A stretch of DNA of 64,000 nucleotides from JAJXZP01 sp963787185 (GCA_963787185.1 CAWBCC010000009.1:186001-250000); one strand, 5' to 3'. Counted from the stretch's first letter, positions 30,355 through 39,427 are shown. Program-made: numbers and translations. The notes: generated by a model not told the origin, from the sequence alone.

Positions 30355-31218
30355 TCACCGCTCTTCGTAGTAGGCGATGGCGGCGTAGTGCACGAGGCGC
30401 TCGTCTGGTGTCTCGCGGAACAGCGACGAATCGTGGCGACCGAGGAGTTCGGCCCTTTTCCCTTCGGCGAGCGAAGAAGAGAGGAAGGCCGCCAGACAGC
30501 CGGCTCCGCAGGCATACGGCGAAACCGCAGTCCCGTTCGCCGCTATCATGGAGCGCCAGTCCTGCGCTTCGACCTTCTCGAGAAAACGGTTGGCGGCGGT
30601 CGTGGCTTCGGCATCGGGCGAGGGACCGGTGCTGAGCCCCGTCGAAAGATCGCTCGAGACCACGATGAGCACCTCGTCTTTCCGCTCGGCGATGACGAGG
30701 TCGAGAGCCGCCGCAAGCGCTTTGACTGCGGCCGGAACCGGAGCTCCCAGGACGACGGGAACCAGGGCAGCTGCCGGAAAAAGAGCGCGCATAAAGGGCA
30801 GCTGCACCTCTATGCCATGTTCCTCGAAGTGCGGAATATCGTTTCGCCTAAAAAGCGTCCCGCAATCCATCATTTCTTCGACGATGTCGGTGTCGACGCG
30901 CACCGGGCCAAAGGGACCGTCGAAAAAATCCGATTCGGGCAGATAGACGAGACCGTCATAGGGCCTGTGCATGGGCGCGAGAATGCAGACGACGCTGATT
31001 TTTCGTCCTGCGGCGGCGTTCCACGCCAGGGCGGCTATGTCTCCCGAATAGCGAAATCCCGCATGAGGCGCGAAAATCGCCGCGGCGCCGTCGCGCTGCG
31101 GGCGATTTGAGGCGACAAGATTCCGGACCAGCTTGTCGAGTTCCGCATGGTCATCCGGGTAGAATATGCCCGACACGATCGCTTCACGGAGTTTGGCCTT
31201 TTCGCTATGCTCACCCAT
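30355..31218 (-). CDS. MEMO1-family protein of the AmmeMemoRadiSam set
   Basis: 287 residues. Motifs of the MEMO family, a dioxygenase-like fold: FAPHAGFRYSG (first metal His), LAPMHRPYDG, HFEEHGIEVQLPFM and the late CGAGC. In other organisms MEMO1 may bind metal; no reaction is assigned for the bacterial members. There is no Shine-Dalgarno: the ATG at 31218 lies 8 nt after TATACT, the -10 of a promoter that begins with TTGAAT, so the mRNA is probably leaderless. Confidence 0.93.
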   Translation of the reverse strand: MGEHSEKAKLREAIVSGIFYPDDHAELDKLVRNLVASNRPQRDGAAAIFAPHAGFRYSGDIAALAWNAAAGRKISVVCILAPMHRPYDGLVYLPESDFFDGPFGPVRVDTDIVEEMMDCGTLFRRNDIPHFEEHGIEVQLPFMRALFPAAALVPVVLGAPVPAAVKALAAALDLVIAERKDEVLIVVSSDLSTGLSTGPSPDAEATTAANRFLEKVEAQDWRSMIAANGTAVSPYACGAGCLAAFLSSSLAEGKRAELLGRHDSSLFRETPDERLVHYAAIAYYEER

Positions 31219-31226
31219 GAAGCTTA

Positions 31227-31254
31227 AGTATAGTCGCCTGGGGTTTTCATTCAA
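31227..31254 (-). promoter_or_regulatory. Promoter of MEMO1-AMMECR1, symmetric with rightward -10
   Basis: Minus strand: TTGAAT (31254-31249), 16 bp, TATACT (31232-31227), then 8 nt to the ATG at 31218. The same bases read TATAGT (31229-31234) on the plus strand, a possible -10 for the divergent regulator gene at 31277, though I see no good rightward -35. Confidence 0.5.
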
Positions 31255-31276
31255 GGCGTCATGCGGAAGGTAACAG

Positions 31277-32635
31277 GTGCGGATACTAATCGTCGACGAT
31301 GAGCCGCGCATGATCGAGTCGCTCCGGGAATACGTCGCCGCCGAGGGTATCGAGGCCTCGGTGGCGGATGACGGTCTCGCGGCGAAACGCTTGCTCGGCG
31401 AGGACGCTTTCGACGCGGTCGTGACCGATCTTCGCATGCCGGGTCTGGACGGACTTGGACTTCTGCGTTGGATCCGCGAAGAGGGGCCCCCGATACCCGT
31501 GGTCATCATCTCGGCGCACGGCGATGTGCGCGATGCCGTCGAGGCGATGAAACTCGGCGCCTACGACTATCTCGTCAAGCCTTTCGATCCGGACGAGCTT
31601 GTGATCCGTCTGCGCAAGGCCGTGGGCGAACGCCGCACTTCGCTGCGACTCGCCGCGGGTAAGCTGCGTTTCGACGAGGGCGGCGGCCTCGTCGGAGAGA
31701 GCCCAGCAATGGTCGAGGTGGTCCGTCTCATCGAAAAGGTCGCTCCCACCGCGTCGACCGTGCTCATTACCGGGGAAAGCGGCACAGGCAAGGAAGTGGC
31801 GGCGCGCCTCGTACACGAGCGTTCGAGGCGCGATGGCTCCTTCGTCCCCGTCAACCTCGGCGCTCTTCCGGAGACTCTTCTGGAAAGCGAGCTTTTCGGG
31901 CATGAAAAAGGCGCGTTTACGGGTGCGGACGCACGCAAGCCCGGACTTTTCGAAACGGCCCACGCGGGGACTATCTTTCTGGATGAAATCGGGGAATTGC
32001 CGCTCCATCTTCAGGTCAAGCTTCTCCGTGTCATACAGGAACGGAAGGTGCAGCGCCTCGGCGGTCTGCAGGGTATACCGATCGACGCGCGGCTCGTGGC
32101 CGGGACGAACCGCGACCTCGAGACCGAAATGCGAGCCGGGCGCTTTCGTGAAGACCTCTACTACCGGATCAATGTCATCAGGATACGCATGCCGCCCCTG
32201 AGAGAACGGGAAGGCGATAGAGCCCTTCTCGCCGGCTTCTTTCTCAAGAAGCTGTCCGCCGAGCTCGGACGAAAGGTGGAGGGCATCTCTCCGGAAGCGC
32301 TCGGTCTGCTCGAGCGGCACGATTTTCCGGGTAATGTCCGCGAACTGGAAAACGCCATCGAGCGCGCTCTCATTCTTTCGGACGGGCCGCAGCTGGAAGC
32401 GAGGGATTTCCAGTTTTTCATCGCGGGCGCCAAGATAGGCATGTCCCCCCGCGATGTTGACGCCGTGCAGCCCCGGAGTCTCGACGAGCTCGAAAAACGC
32501 GCGATAGCAGAGGCGCTCCAGCGCAATGGCTATCGTCGCGAGAAAAGCGCCGCGGAGCTCGGCATTACGCGGCGCACTCTGCTCAACAAGATCAAGGAAT
32601 ACGGCTTGGTGATCCCCGATTCGGCTCGGGATTGA
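31277..32635 (+). CDS. Sigma54-dependent response regulator (NtrC family)
   Basis: 452 residues with three domains. Receiver 1-120: acidic pocket VDDE, phospho-acceptor Asp in VVTDLRMPGLDG, and Lys in YLVKPF. AAA+ domain about 140-375: Walker A GESGTGKE, sigma54-contact loop GAFTGA, Walker B IFLDEIGEL. A Fis-type helix-turn-helix sits at the end (EKSAAELGITRRTLLNKIKE). It should activate sigma54 promoters when phosphorylated. No histidine kinase gene is adjacent, so it is an orphan here. GTG at 31277 follows GGAAGG. The last 44 bp overlap the convergent macro-domain gene. Confidence 0.95.
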   Translation: MRILIVDDEPRMIESLREYVAAEGIEASVADDGLAAKRLLGEDAFDAVVTDLRMPGLDGLGLLRWIREEGPPIPVVIISAHGDVRDAVEAMKLGAYDYLVKPFDPDELVIRLRKAVGERRTSLRLAAGKLRFDEGGGLVGESPAMVEVVRLIEKVAPTASTVLITGESGTGKEVAARLVHERSRRDGSFVPVNLGALPETLLESELFGHEKGAFTGADARKPGLFETAHAGTIFLDEIGELPLHLQVKLLRVIQERKVQRLGGLQGIPIDARLVAGTNRDLETEMRAGRFREDLYYRINVIRIRMPPLREREGDRALLAGFFLKKLSAELGRKVEGISPEALGLLERHDFPGNVRELENAIERALILSDGPQLEARDFQFFIAGAKIGMSPRDVDAVQPRSLDELEKRAIAEALQRNGYRREKSAAELGITRRTLLNKIKEYGLVIPDSARD

Positions 32636-33173
32636 CGGTATCGAGAAAAATCGCGGCATCCGCGTCGGAATAGAAGACAAGCCACACCGACAGGGGAAGA
32701 CGCTGAGCGGCGACGAAAGCCGAGATCGTCCGAAAGGCGATATGCGCGGCCTCGCGCCGCGGATAGCCGAAGACACCCGTGGAGATGGCGGGGAACGCGA
32801 CGGATTCGAATCCCTTCGACACGGCGAGCGCGAGACAGCCCGTATAGCATGACCCGAGAACCTCCGGCTCTCCGTTCTTGCCGCCTTCCCATACCGGACC
32901 GACGGTATGTATGACCGCTCGGAGCGGCAGACGGCCTGCCCCGGTCAAAACGGCCTGACCCGGCGGAAGGCCATCGTGCAGCCTCCCTTCGCGGAGCCGC
33001 CTGCACTCGGCGAGGATTTCCGGTCCACCCGCCCGGTGAATGGCCCCGTCGACTCCGCCGCCGCCCAGGAGACTCGAGTTGGCCGCATTGACGATGGCGT
33101 CGCCCGCGAATGCAGTGATATCGCCCACCGCTACTATCAGTCTGTTTTCAAGCAGCCGCGCAAGTTCGTGCAT
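32592..33173 (-). CDS. Macro-domain (ADP-ribose-binding) protein
   Basis: 193 residues. The macro fold is evident: IVAVGDITAFAGDAIVNAAN, SSLLGGGGVDGAIHRAGG (the ADP-ribose loop of deacylating macrodomains), GQAVLTGAGRLPLRAVIHTV and FPAISTGVFGYPRREAAHIA. Members of this class remove ADP-ribose from proteins or hydrolyse O-acetyl-ADP-ribose. It follows lon by 61 bp on the same strand, ending the tig-clpP-clpX-lon run. GGGAGGAAGG precedes the start. The 3' end overlaps the convergent regulator gene. Confidence 0.94.
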   Translation of the reverse strand: MHELARLLENRLIVAVGDITAFAGDAIVNAANSSLLGGGGVDGAIHRAGGPEILAECRRLREGRLHDGLPPGQAVLTGAGRLPLRAVIHTVGPVWEGGKNGEPEVLGSCYTGCLALAVSKGFESVAFPAISTGVFGYPRREAAHIAFRTISAFVAAQRLPLSVWLVFYSDADAAIFLDTVNPEPNRGSPSRIP

Positions 33174-33234
33174 GCCCTTCCTCCCGCATGGAGAAACTGG
33201 TCCGCTCGAAGGCTACGACCATGGGCGAAAGGCG

Positions 33235-35679
33235 TCAAGCGGTGCCGGGTTCCGAAGTCGACGCTGAAGCGGGCCGCGCCGATGATCTGCGTCTGCTTCG
33301 AGCGTCCTCCTTGGAGGCGCCGGCGGGGAATAGCGCCCGAAGCGCTTCCGATACGGACGAGGCGAATACGAAATTCATCGTATCGCGCACCTCCGTGGGG
33401 ATATCATCCAGGTCCTTTCGATTGGCCTCGGGAAGTATGACGGTTTCTATCTTGTTGCGATGGGCCGCGAGCACCTTTTCCTTCACGCCACCGATCGCGA
33501 GGACCCGTCCGGTGAGGGTGATTTCTCCCGTCATGGCGCGGTCGGGCACCAGATTCTTGCCCGTGAAAGCCGAGAGCATGCTCGCTATGAGGGTGATTCC
33601 CGCCGATGGGCCGTCCTTCGGTATGGCGCCTTCGGGCACGTGCACGTGGACGACGCGTTTGCGGAAATCGGATTCGCCGAGTCGAAAGTCCGAGGCTCGG
33701 GAACGTATGAAACTGAGCGCCGCGCGGGCGCTCTCCTTCATTACATCGCCGAGGTTTCCGGTAAGGAGCAGCCCCTCTTCGCCCTCGAAAACGAGGGACT
33801 CGACGGGAAGGATGGTCCCCCCAGATTCGGTCCAGGCCAAGCCGTACGCCACCCCCACCCGCGGCTCTTTGAATACCGCATCCTCTTCGCGTCGTCGGCG
33901 TCCCAGCATCTCCGCGACCCGTTTTTCGGTGAGGACGGTCTTCCAGTTCGCGATACCCTCGGTGTCCGCGGCGAAGCCTTTGCGGACCGCCTCCTGGGCG
34001 AACTTTCGCATGACATGGGCTATTTCGCGCTCGAGATTGCGCACACCGGATTCCATCGTATAGTGGCGCACGATTTCGAGGATGGCGTCGTCGCGAATAC
34101 CGAGCTTGGCTTTGCCGAGGCCGCTTTCTTCGAGCTGTTTCGGAATGATAAAATGTTTCGCGATCTCGAGCTTTTCATACTCGCTGTATCCGGGTACTTC
34201 GATGATCTCCATGCGATCGAGAAGAGGATAGGGAATCCCCTGAATGGAGTTGGCCGTCGTGACGAACATCACGCCCGAAAGATCGAAGGGAAGCTCGAGG
34301 TAGTGATCCGTAAAGGATGAGTTTTGCTCGGGGTCGAGCACTTCGAGGAGGGCGCTGGCGGGATCGCCGCGGAAATCGGAAGACATCTTGTCGATCTCGT
34401 CCAAGAGAAAAACGGGATTGACCGTGCCGGCCTTCTTCATGGACTGGAGGATTTTTCCGGGCAGGGCGCCGACATAGGTCCTGCGGTGCCCCCTGATTTC
34501 GGCTTCGTCGCGCAGGCCGCCCAGACTCGACCGCACGAATGAGCGGTCGAGGGCGCGCGCCACGGAACGACCGAGGCTTGTTTTTCCCGTCCCCGGCGGC
34601 CCCACCAGGCAGAGAATCGGGCCGCGCGCCCGATCCGAAAGCTGTCGCACTGCTATGAACTCGAGGATGCGTTCCTTCGGCTTTTCCATGCCATAGTGAT
34701 CTTCGTCGAGTATCCGGCGGGCGCGTTTGAGATCCCGATTGTCGAGACTCTTTGCGGACCAGGGAAGATCGGCCAACCATTCGCAGTAGACACGCAGAAC
34801 ACCCGCTTCGGGCGAAAAGGGCTGGAGCTTGCCCAATCTGGAAAGCTCTCGTTTGGCCTTGTCGATGACCTCCGCCGGAGGCGATTTGGCGAAAATGGAA
34901 CGTTCAAGCTCCTTGATTTCGCCCTCTTCGCCATCCTTGCCGAGTTCCCTGTTGATTTCTTTCAGCTGCTCGTTGAGCAAATATTCCTTCTGGCTGCGAT
35001 CGATGCGGCTCCTGACCTTGGCGCCGATCCTGCGCTGGAGGTTGGTGAGCTCCGATTCGCTTTCGATGGCCGATTCGACGGCCTCAAGCCGCTTCCTTGC
35101 ATCCTCGATTTCGAGGAGTTCCCGCTTCGTTTCGAACTTCAGAGGAAGGGCGTGCGCGACGATATCTGCCAGAGCGTGGGCGCCTCTCTCGCTTTCGACC
35201 GACGCCAGGATTTCCGGAGCGATCTTCTTCGAGAGTTCGCCGTATTTTTCGAAACTGCGCTTTACGAGGCGCAGAGTCGCCTCGAGTTCCGTTCCCGGAA
35301 CGGGTTCGATTTCGCCGAGTGTCTTGCCGAATGCGATCAAATGATCCAGGCCCTCCGCGATGCGTCTGATTTTTACGCGCGACTCGCCCTCGATCAGGAT
35401 GCGCAGTGAGCCGTCCGGGAGATGCAATTGTTGAACGATTCGAGCCGCGCTGCCGACCGGGTAGACATCGACGTTCTCGGCCTTCTCGTCGTTGCCGCTT
35501 TTTCGTAGGGCGACAACGATACGCCTATCGGTGCGAAGAGCGAATTCGACGGCGGCGAGAGAAAGCTTACCGCCCACGAAAAGGGATACCACTGCCTTGG
35601 GGAAAACGATGGAGTCGCGCGGAAATACGATCGGCAGGCGGAGCGTCGTCCCGCCACGGAGCGCGTCGAGAAGGCTCAC
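33235..35679 (-). CDS. lon: ATP-dependent protease Lon
   Basis: 814 residues. An N-terminal substrate-recognition domain (about 1-200) with a coiled coil is followed by AAA+ (Walker A GPPGTGKTSL, Walker B VFLLDEIDKM) and the protease domain with catalytic Ser in PKDGPSAGITL and Lys in IGGVKEKVLAA. It degrades misfolded and regulatory proteins in the cytoplasm. The GTG start overlaps the clpX stop (GTGA), so clpX and lon are coupled. The C-terminal end is rich in Arg, Ser and Ala (ARSRRRSSARPASASTSE), a short extra tail. Confidence 0.97.
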   Translation of the reverse strand: MSLLDALRGGTTLRLPIVFPRDSIVFPKAVVSLFVGGKLSLAAVEFALRTDRRIVVALRKSGNDEKAENVDVYPVGSAARIVQQLHLPDGSLRILIEGESRVKIRRIAEGLDHLIAFGKTLGEIEPVPGTELEATLRLVKRSFEKYGELSKKIAPEILASVESERGAHALADIVAHALPLKFETKRELLEIEDARKRLEAVESAIESESELTNLQRRIGAKVRSRIDRSQKEYLLNEQLKEINRELGKDGEEGEIKELERSIFAKSPPAEVIDKAKRELSRLGKLQPFSPEAGVLRVYCEWLADLPWSAKSLDNRDLKRARRILDEDHYGMEKPKERILEFIAVRQLSDRARGPILCLVGPPGTGKTSLGRSVARALDRSFVRSSLGGLRDEAEIRGHRRTYVGALPGKILQSMKKAGTVNPVFLLDEIDKMSSDFRGDPASALLEVLDPEQNSSFTDHYLELPFDLSGVMFVTTANSIQGIPYPLLDRMEIIEVPGYSEYEKLEIAKHFIIPKQLEESGLGKAKLGIRDDAILEIVRHYTMESGVRNLEREIAHVMRKFAQEAVRKGFAADTEGIANWKTVLTEKRVAEMLGRRRREEDAVFKEPRVGVAYGLAWTESGGTILPVESLVFEGEEGLLLTGNLGDVMKESARAALSFIRSRASDFRLGESDFRKRVVHVHVPEGAIPKDGPSAGITLIASMLSAFTGKNLVPDRAMTGEITLTGRVLAIGGVKEKVLAAHRNKIETVILPEANRKDLDDIPTEVRDTMNFVFASSVSEALRALFPAGASKEDARSRRRSSARPASASTSEPGTA

Positions 35680-36926
35680 GCGCTCTTTTGCAGCAGCTCC
35701 ACGACCGGAGACGAACGGCCTTCGACCGTGTCGCGCGTAACGACGACGCGTTTTGCGCCATCGATGGACGGTATGTCGTACATGACGTCCATCATCAGCA
35801 ACTCGACGATGGATCTGAGGCCGCGCGCGCCGGTATTGCGCGAAATGGCCCTGTCGGCTATGGCGTCGACCGCGGCTTCTTCGAACACGAGCTCTACATT
35901 GTCGATGCGCATCGACTCCTGGTATTGCCTGAGAACGGCGTTGCGCGGCTCCATGATGATTCTGCGCAAGTCATCTCTGGTCAGATCGTCGAGCGATACC
36001 TGGATGGGGAGTCGGCCGATAAATTCGGGTATCATGCCGAACTTGATGAGATCGTCGGGATGGAGCTGCGCGAAGAGGCTGCGCAGATCCTTTTCGCTGC
36101 GCGCCTTTACGTCGGCGCCGAACCCGAGGGGGTGTTTCGCGACGCGGCTCTCGACGATCCTGTCGAGACCCACGAAGGCACCGCCGCAGATGAAAAGAAT
36201 GTTCGTCGTATCTATGCGCAGATACTCCTGCTGAGGATGCTTGCGTCCTCCCTGAGGGGGAACGTTTGCGCTCGTGCCTTCGATGATCTTGAGCAGCGCC
36301 TGCTGTACGCCCTCGCCGGAAACGTCGCGGGTTATGGACACGTTTTCGCCCTTGCGGGCGATCTTGTCGATCTCGTCTATGTACACGATGCCGCGCTCCG
36401 CAGCGCCGATGTTGCCGCCCGCGTTTTGGATGAGCTTGAGAAGAATGTTCTCGACGTCCTCGCCCACGTAGCCCGCCTCCGTGAGCGTCGTAGCGTCGGC
36501 GATAGCGAAGGGGACTTTGAGCTTCTTGGCCAGAGTGCGCGCCAGAAGCGTCTTGCCGGTGCCCGTCGGCCCGATGAGGAGCACGTTCGACTTCTCGAGT
36601 TCCACCTCCGAGCTTCGTTCCTTGGGGCGCGAAATGCGCTTGTAATGATTGTAGACGGCGACCGACAGCGCCTTCTTGACATAGTCTTGGCCAATGACGT
36701 ACTGGTCGAGATATTCCTTGATCTCGCGCGGCTTGGGCACATCGCCCGTGAAACCGGCGGATATTTCGGTGTCGTCCTCGGATAGGATCTGTTCGCATAC
36801 CTTGACGCACTCGTCGCAGATATACACGCCCGGACCCGCGATGAGGCGGCGCGCGTACTCGGCGCTCTTGCCGCAAAATGAACAGCTGCGCTCTTCGCCG
36901 CCGTTATTTTGCTTCTGCTTGGCCAT
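35676..36926 (-). CDS. clpX: ClpX unfoldase
   Basis: 416 residues. The zinc-binding domain has two Cys pairs, CSFC and CDEC, near residues 16-40. AAA+ motifs: Walker A GPTGTGKTLLA, Walker B IVYIDEIDKIA, and the pore loop and IGF-type ClpP-docking regions further on. It unfolds tagged substrates, including SsrA-tagged peptides made by the tmRNA/SmpB pathway (smpB lies at 43.5 kb), and feeds ClpP. GGAGG precedes the ATG at 36926, which lies inside the last 23 bp of clpP. The stop overlaps the lon start. Confidence 0.97.
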   Translation of the reverse strand: MAKQKQNNGGEERSCSFCGKSAEYARRLIAGPGVYICDECVKVCEQILSEDDTEISAGFTGDVPKPREIKEYLDQYVIGQDYVKKALSVAVYNHYKRISRPKERSSEVELEKSNVLLIGPTGTGKTLLARTLAKKLKVPFAIADATTLTEAGYVGEDVENILLKLIQNAGGNIGAAERGIVYIDEIDKIARKGENVSITRDVSGEGVQQALLKIIEGTSANVPPQGGRKHPQQEYLRIDTTNILFICGGAFVGLDRIVESRVAKHPLGFGADVKARSEKDLRSLFAQLHPDDLIKFGMIPEFIGRLPIQVSLDDLTRDDLRRIIMEPRNAVLRQYQESMRIDNVELVFEEAAVDAIADRAISRNTGARGLRSIVELLMMDVMYDIPSIDGAKRVVVTRDTVEGRSSPVVELLQKSA

Positions 36927-37524
36927 GTTTCCTCCGCTCGAGGATGCGATCCACGAGACCATACTCGAGGGCCTCTTCGGCCGACATGAAGAAATCCCTT
37001 TCCATATCCGCCGCCACCGTGGCTTGATCCTTGCCCGACGCCTGGGCGAAATAGTCTATCGTGAGCTTTTTCAACCGAACGATTTCGCGCGCCTGCAAAC
37101 TGATGTCCGACGACTGTCCCTGAACTCCGCCCCAGGGCTGGTGGATGAGCACGCGGGAAGAAGGTAAAGCGAAGCGCTTGCTCTTGGTGCCGCAGGCCAG
37201 GATGAGAGCGCCCATGGACGATGCCTGGCCGAGACACATCGTCTGAACGTCCGGACGAATGACCTGGATGGTGTCGTATATGGCCAGTCCCGCCGTGACG
37301 GAGCCGCCGGGGGAGTTGATGTAGACGGATATGTCCTTTTCCGGGTCCTGCGATTCCAGAAAGAGAAGTTGAGCGACCGTGAGATCGGCGGTGAGGTCGT
37401 TTATTTCGCCGTCGATGAAGATGATCCTATCCTTCAGAAGCCGCGAGTATATATCGTACGATCGTTCGCCGATGCCCGTCTGCTCGATGACAATGGGCAC
37501 CAGATTGTGCATTCGCTCATCCAT
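36904..37524 (-). CDS. clpP: ATP-dependent Clp protease proteolytic subunit
   Basis: 206 residues. The Ser-His-Asp triad is complete: Ser in GQASSMGALIL, His in RVLIHQPWGG, Asp in RDFFMSAEEALEYGLVD. It forms a double heptameric barrel that docks ClpX, whose gene follows with a 23-bp overlap. The ATG at 37524 (MDERMHNLVPIVIEQTG) follows GAGGTG at a good distance; GTG at 37539 is less likely. tig is 24 bp upstream. A short propeptide (up to about residue 12) would be removed by self-cleavage as in other ClpP proteins. Confidence 0.97.
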   Translation of the reverse strand: MDERMHNLVPIVIEQTGIGERSYDIYSRLLKDRIIFIDGEINDLTADLTVAQLLFLESQDPEKDISVYINSPGGSVTAGLAIYDTIQVIRPDVQTMCLGQASSMGALILACGTKSKRFALPSSRVLIHQPWGGVQGQSSDISLQAREIVRLKKLTIDYFAQASGKDQATVAADMERDFFMSAEEALEYGLVDRILERRKHGQAEAK

Positions 37525-37548
37525 AAAATCGCACCTCACCGGGGAATA

Positions 37549-38907
37549 TTACTCATTATTCTTGAGCAAGTCCATGTACGCTATCTTCTGGCCCGTCTTC
37601 ACCTCGGCCTCGGCGAAGATCGCGTCCATCAGTTTGTCTTCCTTGATGCGGTCCTTCAGATAGTCCACCGAGTTTCGTCTTTCATACTCGGCCTTTATCT
37701 CTTCGACGGAGAGTGAATTCTCCCCGGCCTGGCGCGCATATTCGGCTTCGAGCTCTTGGTCGCTGCATTCGAACTTGCCTTCTTCGGTGAGCTTCTCCAG
37801 TACGAGACGGGTCGTGATGGCTTTTTCGGCCGAAGGCCGCCATTGTTCCACGATCTCCGCGCGGGACTTGCCGGAATAGGACAGGAATCTCTCGAGATTC
37901 TCATCGGTATCGATGTTCATCTGGCGCTTGAGGCTCTCCAGGCGCATCGAGAGCTCGGCATCGACCATAGAGCGCGGAAGGTCCACCGTCGTCCGCTTCA
38001 GGAGTCCGTCGACGATGATCTTCTCTTTGAGCTGACGAAGCTTGACGGCCAGGTCCTTTTCCAGTCTGGCGCGAATATCGGCCCTGAGATCCGCCAGCGT
38101 CTTGAATTTTTCGGAGACATCCTGGGCAAACTCGTCGTCGAGGTCGGGAAGCTTCTTCTCTTTGATCTTGGCGACTTTGACCGCGATTTTGACGGACCTT
38201 CCCGCCAGCGTCTTGTCTTCATGGTCCGCCGGATATTTCTTATCGAAGCTGCGCTCCTCGTCCTTCCGCATGCCGACGAGCTCCTCGTCGAACTTGTACA
38301 GGTTGTATCCCGAGCCGAGCTCAAAGGTAAAATCCCGGCGTTCGGTCCCCGGAACCGCGGCACCTTCGGCATCGAGTTCACGATAGTCGACGGTCAGGAC
38401 ATCGCCCTTGGCCGCAGCGGCGGAATCGTCCTTTTCCACGACGATGGCGTTGCGCTCGCGGATCTCGGCAAGCTCGCGATCCTCATCCTCCGCCGTGATT
38501 TCGGCCCGGGGGAGCTCTATCTCGAGGCCCTTTCGATCGGCGATTTTCGCCTCCGGAAAGACATCGAAGGTGACGGCGAAGGAAAAATCCTTGTCGAGGT
38601 CGAAGTCGGGTTGACCATCGAGCGTCGGCACCGAGTAGCCCAGGGGCTTTTCCTCGGCGTCCGCCAAGGCTTCCTCCACTGCAGCCTCCAGGACCCGGCT
38701 CATCGCTTCCGTCTTGAGTTCCCCGCCGAATTTGCGGAGGAGAACCTTGGCGGGAACATGTCCCTTGCGGAATCCGTCGATGCGCATGGTGCGCGAATAC
38801 TCCATGAGCAGTGCATCGTATGCTTTCCGCACCTCGGTCTGGGGGACGATTACGGACAGCTTGACCGCCGAATGCTCTTGTCTTTCGATGTTCTTGCTGG
38901 AAATCAC
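37549..38907 (-). CDS. tig: Trigger factor
   Basis: 452 residues. Ribosome-associated chaperone and peptidyl-prolyl isomerase. The ribosome-binding N-terminal domain carries the signature GFRKGHVPAKVL (E. coli GFRxGKVP). A PPIase/FKBP-type domain lies at about 160-250 (KGDVLTVDYRELDAEGAAVP) and a long helical C-terminal domain follows. GTG is the start, with GAGGAAA upstream. A 7-bp GC hairpin (38934-38951) sits in the leader between the tRNA terminator and the start; no separate sigma70 promoter is obvious, so some read-through from the tRNA genes is possible. Confidence 0.95.
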   Translation of the reverse strand: MISSKNIERQEHSAVKLSVIVPQTEVRKAYDALLMEYSRTMRIDGFRKGHVPAKVLLRKFGGELKTEAMSRVLEAAVEEALADAEEKPLGYSVPTLDGQPDFDLDKDFSFAVTFDVFPEAKIADRKGLEIELPRAEITAEDEDRELAEIRERNAIVVEKDDSAAAAKGDVLTVDYRELDAEGAAVPGTERRDFTFELGSGYNLYKFDEELVGMRKDEERSFDKKYPADHEDKTLAGRSVKIAVKVAKIKEKKLPDLDDEFAQDVSEKFKTLADLRADIRARLEKDLAVKLRQLKEKIIVDGLLKRTTVDLPRSMVDAELSMRLESLKRQMNIDTDENLERFLSYSGKSRAEIVEQWRPSAEKAITTRLVLEKLTEEGKFECSDQELEAEYARQAGENSLSVEEIKAEYERRNSVDYLKDRIKEDKLMDAIFAEAEVKTGQKIAYMDLLKNNE

Positions 38908-38933
38908 GGCTTTCCTCTTCTTAGAGGGGGATA

Positions 38934-38951
38934 GGCCGCCTTCCGGCGGCC
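38934..38951 (-). repeat. GC hairpin in the tig leader
   Basis: GGCCGCC (38934-38940), loop TTCC, GGCGGCC (38945-38951): a perfect 7-bp stem 27 nt ahead of the tig start on the minus strand. No T run follows, so it is a leader structure rather than a terminator. Confidence 0.5.
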
Positions 38952-38958
38952 AAAATGG

Positions 38959-38994
38959 AAAAAAAGAGGCGACTCGGTTTGCCCGAATCGCCTC
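38959..38994 (-). terminator. Rho-independent terminator after the tRNA genes
   Basis: On the minus strand GAGGCGA-T-TCGG (38994-38983) pairs with CCGA-G-TCGCCTC (38977-38966), loop of five, followed by seven T residues (38965-38959). It separates the five tRNA genes from tig. Confidence 0.88.
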
Positions 38995-39004
38995 GTCGCT
39001 TGAG

Positions 39005-39076
39005 AGCGGGAAACGGGAGTCGGACCCGCGACATCCACCTTGGCAAGGTGGCGCTCTACCACTGAGCTATTCCCGC
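39005..39076 (-). tRNA. tRNA-Gly (GCC)
   Basis: Acceptor arms GCGGGAA (39076-39070) and TTCCCGC (39012-39006), discriminator T, D-loop AGCTCAGTGGTAGA, anticodon loop with GCC in TTGCCAA, T-loop GGTCCGACTC. All stems close. CCA is not encoded. Confidence 0.95.
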
Positions 39077-39104
39077 ATTGTGTGCGCCCTTCACGCATCC
39101 AAGA

Positions 39105-39187
39105 TGCGAGAGAAGGGACTTGAACCCTCACGCCCTGGGGCACCAGATCCTAAGTCTGGCGTGTCTGCCATTCCACCACTCTCGCGT
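39105..39187 (-). tRNA. tRNA-Leu (UAG)
   Basis: Acceptor GCGAGAG with CTCTCGC, discriminator A. The anticodon loop CTTAGGA gives UAG. A long variable arm (GTGCCCCAGGGCGT) identifies a class II tRNA. T-loop GGTTCAAGTC. CCA is not encoded. Confidence 0.94.
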
Positions 39188-39301
39188 CAGGCGACCCTCG
39201 AGCCGCAGATGACCGCCAAAAGGTAGCCGGCAGCACAAGCCCTGTCAAGAGCTCGGCTTCGCGAAAACCCGCACGATGCGCGATCAAGAGCCTGTCATCA
39301 A

Positions 39302-39325
39302 GCGGGACGGCTTTCGCCGTCCCGC
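39302..39325 (-). repeat. Perfect 10-bp stem-loop between tRNA-Lys and tRNA-Leu
   Basis: GCGGGACGGC (39302-39311) and GCCGTCCCGC (39316-39325) form a perfect stem. On the transcribed minus strand the loop is GAAA, a GNRA tetraloop. No T run follows, so it may be a processing site or stabilising structure of the tRNA precursor rather than a terminator. Confidence 0.7.
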
Positions 39326-39335
39326 CATCGACTCA

Positions 39336-39408
39336 TGAGCCGCGCAGGCATCGAACCTGCGACCCGCAGATTAAGAGTCTGCTGCTCTGCCAGCTGAGCT
39401 AGCGGCCC
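39336..39408 (-). tRNA. tRNA-Lys (CUU)
   Basis: Acceptor GGGCCGC with GCGGCTC (one G-U), discriminator A; D-loop AGCTCAGCTGGCAGAG; anticodon loop CTCTTAA gives CUU; T-loop GGTTCGATGCC. CCA is not encoded. Confidence 0.95.
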
Positions 39409-39427
39409 ATGTACATCTCATGCACCG

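Noticed and set aside
39302..39325. Rho-independent terminator
   Set aside because: The stem is strong but no T run follows on the transcribed strand, and tRNA genes continue downstream.
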